Assembly (NCBI RefSeq): GCF_014204325.1
Contig: NZ_JACHKT010000015.1
Location: 1-64,000 of the forward strand
Reading direction: 5' to 3'
Length of the DNA: 64,000 bases
DNA from: Arcicella rosea
GTDB taxonomy: Bacteria; Bacteroidota; Bacteroidia; Cytophagales; Spirosomataceae
Each line of letters starts with the position of its first letter. The stretch's first letter is position 1. Positions 62,389 through 64,000 of this stretch are shown here, piece after piece. The notes under the pieces were generated by a model. It was not told where the DNA came from. It did not search any database and saw nothing but the letters and a program-made list of their open reading frames with translations. A program made the position numbers and the translations under genes.

Positions 62389-63906
62389 TTAAAGCTCTAT
62401 TTTATGAATTGTTTCTAAGACAGATTTTTGTGATTCAAGTGCTTCGAGAACATCAAAAATCTTTTCAGACCAACCTGCTATCAAGAATACATCTTCTTGT
62501 GGAGTATTGACTGGCATTTGTCCATATCCTGTTAAATCAAAAAGGTACAATTTTGCATTGGGTGCTATCTTTTTGTAAAGCCTCCAACAGTTTGATAGCG
62601 TGTTCTCGCCTTGTGTATCCCATAATTGCATATCTGTAAATATCATTACTTTATCTGCTTGATATTTACGGCTGATTAAATCTTGAATTACCAAGTGTCC
62701 ATTTGTTGCGTAACCCACTTCACCTTCTCTGCGGTAAAAAGCATCAACATTGGCTAATATTCCTTGTGAAGGTAACTGAACTACTTTCCAAGTGTCACCA
62801 AATATACCTGTCACAACGTTTTTACATTTGGCTTGTAAAATCATTCCCAAAAGCAAACCTATATCATAAAACCTAACCTTACTTTTAGGAGAAATATTTT
62901 TTTGCATCGACCCCGAAACATCACAAGCAATCACCACTTTTACTTCATTTCCAAAACCTGACAAACTACTTGTACTGTGTTTGATGGCTTCTTCTAAAGT
63001 ATTCAGTACTAATGAAACATTTCCATGTTTTACTTTCGATAATTCACGATAAGCTGCTAAAAACCTGAACGGTAATTGTTTAGAATTGGCAACAGCTTTT
63101 GGATTTGATAAATAATTAAGAGCCTTTTGAAGATATGCTTCTTCTACGTTGGCTTCTAAAATATTTCTTAGGTTTCTCAACATAGCCATGTAGCCAATCT
63201 TCTCACTTTCAATAAGTTCTTGCCATTTTTCTTTAAAAGCGGCTTTCTTTTCTTTGTTATTATTGAAATGTTTTTGTCCTAAAGCTGAAAGTTCAGTTTC
63301 CCAAGTATAAGGAACAGCCAAAGTATTCTTGGCAATTTTATCAAAAAGTAATTGTTGTTCAGGACTTTTTGGCTTAGGGTGTACCAAAAACAAAGCATCT
63401 TTCAGTTTAATACCGTTTGACTGATTGTATTTAGCAAACTGGTATTCATCAAAATTATTAAAAGCACCCGATAAGCCCTTTTGAATTTGTTTTGATAATT
63501 TATTGAGTTGCTTTGTGCCAGTACGAGCATTACTTTTTTGATAGTATGCCAATACTTCTACTATTTCATCTGGTCTGACTACGATTTTTTCAATCGTTTT
63601 TCTGACCAAGCTATTTCCTTGAGTAACTTTTGCTAATTCAACAGACAGTAAAACAGGTACTGTTCTCAAGTGCATTTGCAAACGCACATAAACAGCAAGT
63701 TTAGCAACAAACTCAGGACTTACTTTTTTCATCAATTCCTGAATTCTTTTTTGTCTGCGATTTTCATCTTCATAATAGGTAGCCTCAATTATACTTGTCA
63801 CAGAAGCTGAATACAATTCCATTTCAGGAGTAATTCTGTAAGTTTTCGAACCTTCATAATTTTTAGAAAGGTTAAGAGCATCTTTAAACCAATTAAATTT
63901 CATCAT
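62389..63906 (-). CDS. rsr: Ro60-family TROVE-domain RNA-binding protein (Rsr)
   Basis: Bacterial orthologue of the Ro60 autoantigen. The 505-residue protein has the ring-shaped HEAT-like TROVE domain (about residues 5-310; typical segment GYMAMLRNLRNILE at 238-251) and a C-terminal von Willebrand A domain whose metal site begins ACDVSGSMQ (D329-x-S331-x-S333) with later ATNGHL and MIFTDMQLWD. Ro60 proteins bind Y RNAs on the outer ring surface and damaged or misfolded RNA ends in the hole, and act in RNA repair and decay with partners such as PNPase. Y-RNA-like sequence lies directly downstream, then rtcB, all on one strand. The gene starts with tandem ATG codons (63906/63903). Confidence 0.95.
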   Translation of the reverse strand: MMKFNWFKDALNLSKNYEGSKTYRITPEMELYSASVTSIIEATYYEDENRRQKRIQELMKKVSPEFVAKLAVYVRLQMHLRTVPVLLSVELAKVTQGNSLVRKTIEKIVVRPDEIVEVLAYYQKSNARTGTKQLNKLSKQIQKGLSGAFNNFDEYQFAKYNQSNGIKLKDALFLVHPKPKSPEQQLLFDKIAKNTLAVPYTWETELSALGQKHFNNNKEKKAAFKEKWQELIESEKIGYMAMLRNLRNILEANVEEAYLQKALNYLSNPKAVANSKQLPFRFLAAYRELSKVKHGNVSLVLNTLEEAIKHSTSSLSGFGNEVKVVIACDVSGSMQKNISPKSKVRFYDIGLLLGMILQAKCKNVVTGIFGDTWKVVQLPSQGILANVDAFYRREGEVGYATNGHLVIQDLISRKYQADKVMIFTDMQLWDTQGENTLSNCWRLYKKIAPNAKLYLFDLTGYGQMPVNTPQEDVFLIAGWSEKIFDVLEALESQKSVLETIHKIEL

Positions 63907-64000
63907 TATAAGCTGTTTTCATTGTTGACACTACAAAGTTGCAAGCTCACAACGCAGTCTTTTTGCGTAGCAAAAATTATTTTCTATTTTTAGTGAAATA
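63907..64000 (-). promoter_or_regulatory. Upstream region of the Ro60 gene
   Basis: The window ends 94 bp upstream. I see no sigma-54 type GG-N10-GC element, unlike the Salmonella operon, and no full TAnnTTTG pair. A partial inverted pair GCTACGCAAAAAGAC...GTAGTG is present. The promoter may lie beyond the window. Confidence 0.3.

Noticed and set aside
62220-62510. A 96-codon rightward frame through the Yrl array
   Set aside because: It covers Yrl units on the opposite strand and the end of the Ro60 gene; its sequence is explained by those features.
63907-64000. A sigma-54 promoter upstream of the Ro60 gene, as in Salmonella
   Set aside because: No GG and GC elements with the required 10-bp spacing are present in the 94 bp available.

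Overview
The window looks like a chromosomal segment of a low-GC member of the Bacteroidota, most likely order Cytophagales; a Spirosomataceae-type genus such as Flectobacillus, Arcicella or Emticicia is a guess from gene content, not from a comparison. The signs are a hybrid two-component regulator with a periplasmic propeller, an outer-membrane beta-barrel receptor with a carboxypeptidase-D-like plug, the uppS-bamA-ompH-ompH cluster, DUF349, DUF2851 and DUF6089 families, promoters of the TTTG / TAnnTTTG type, and almost no Shine-Dalgarno sequences. Most of the window is ordinary core genome.

Layout. 1-9.3 kb: PAP2 phosphatase, hybrid sensor regulator, phosphoesterase, M28 peptidase and a deacetylase lipoprotein, with two copies of a modular inverted-repeat element. 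9.3-24.4 kb: PgeF-like laccase-domain protein, a 53-residue small gene with its own promoter and terminator, a TonB-family receptor, coaX, nadE, tRNA-Thr(UGU), DUF349, an RsmF-type rRNA methyltransferase that has lost both characteristic cysteines, a vanadium-haloperoxidase-like lipoprotein and two FAD oxidoreductases. 24.4-25.2 kb is an AT-rich gap. 25.2-40 kb is envelope biogenesis: NAD kinase, two DUF6089 barrels, uppS, bamA, two Skp-like chaperones, a MoxR ATPase and two SurA-type prolyl isomerases, one carrying an OmpA-like domain. 41-52 kb is mixed housekeeping (DUF2851, upp, pentapeptide-repeat protein, methyltransferase, CrtW-type ketolase, TPR/PD40/OmpA protein, queE).

52.3-56.8 kb is an accessory island: a leftward operon of an HTH controller, a cytosine-5 methyltransferase, an HNH endonuclease, a DUF4253 protein and a second cytosine-5 methyltransferase, ending at a broken Rpn-type nuclease gene. 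The first methyltransferase has no recognisable motif X and the second no motif I, so the modification half looks damaged.

60.4-63.9 kb holds the most interesting system: on the minus strand, a Ro60/TROVE protein, then about 360 bp of structured non-coding sequence, then the RNA ligase RtcB. The non-coding part reads as three tandem Y-RNA-like (Yrl) units. Each has a tRNA T-arm enclosed by a 9-bp helix whose sequence differs between units but whose pairing is kept. The last unit is a near-perfect circularly permuted tRNA mimic (T-arm, capped acceptor helix, U8-A9, D-arm). The order Ro60-Yrl-RtcB matches the RNA-repair operon known from Salmonella, so I read it as a Bacteroidota version with an expanded, diversified Y RNA array.
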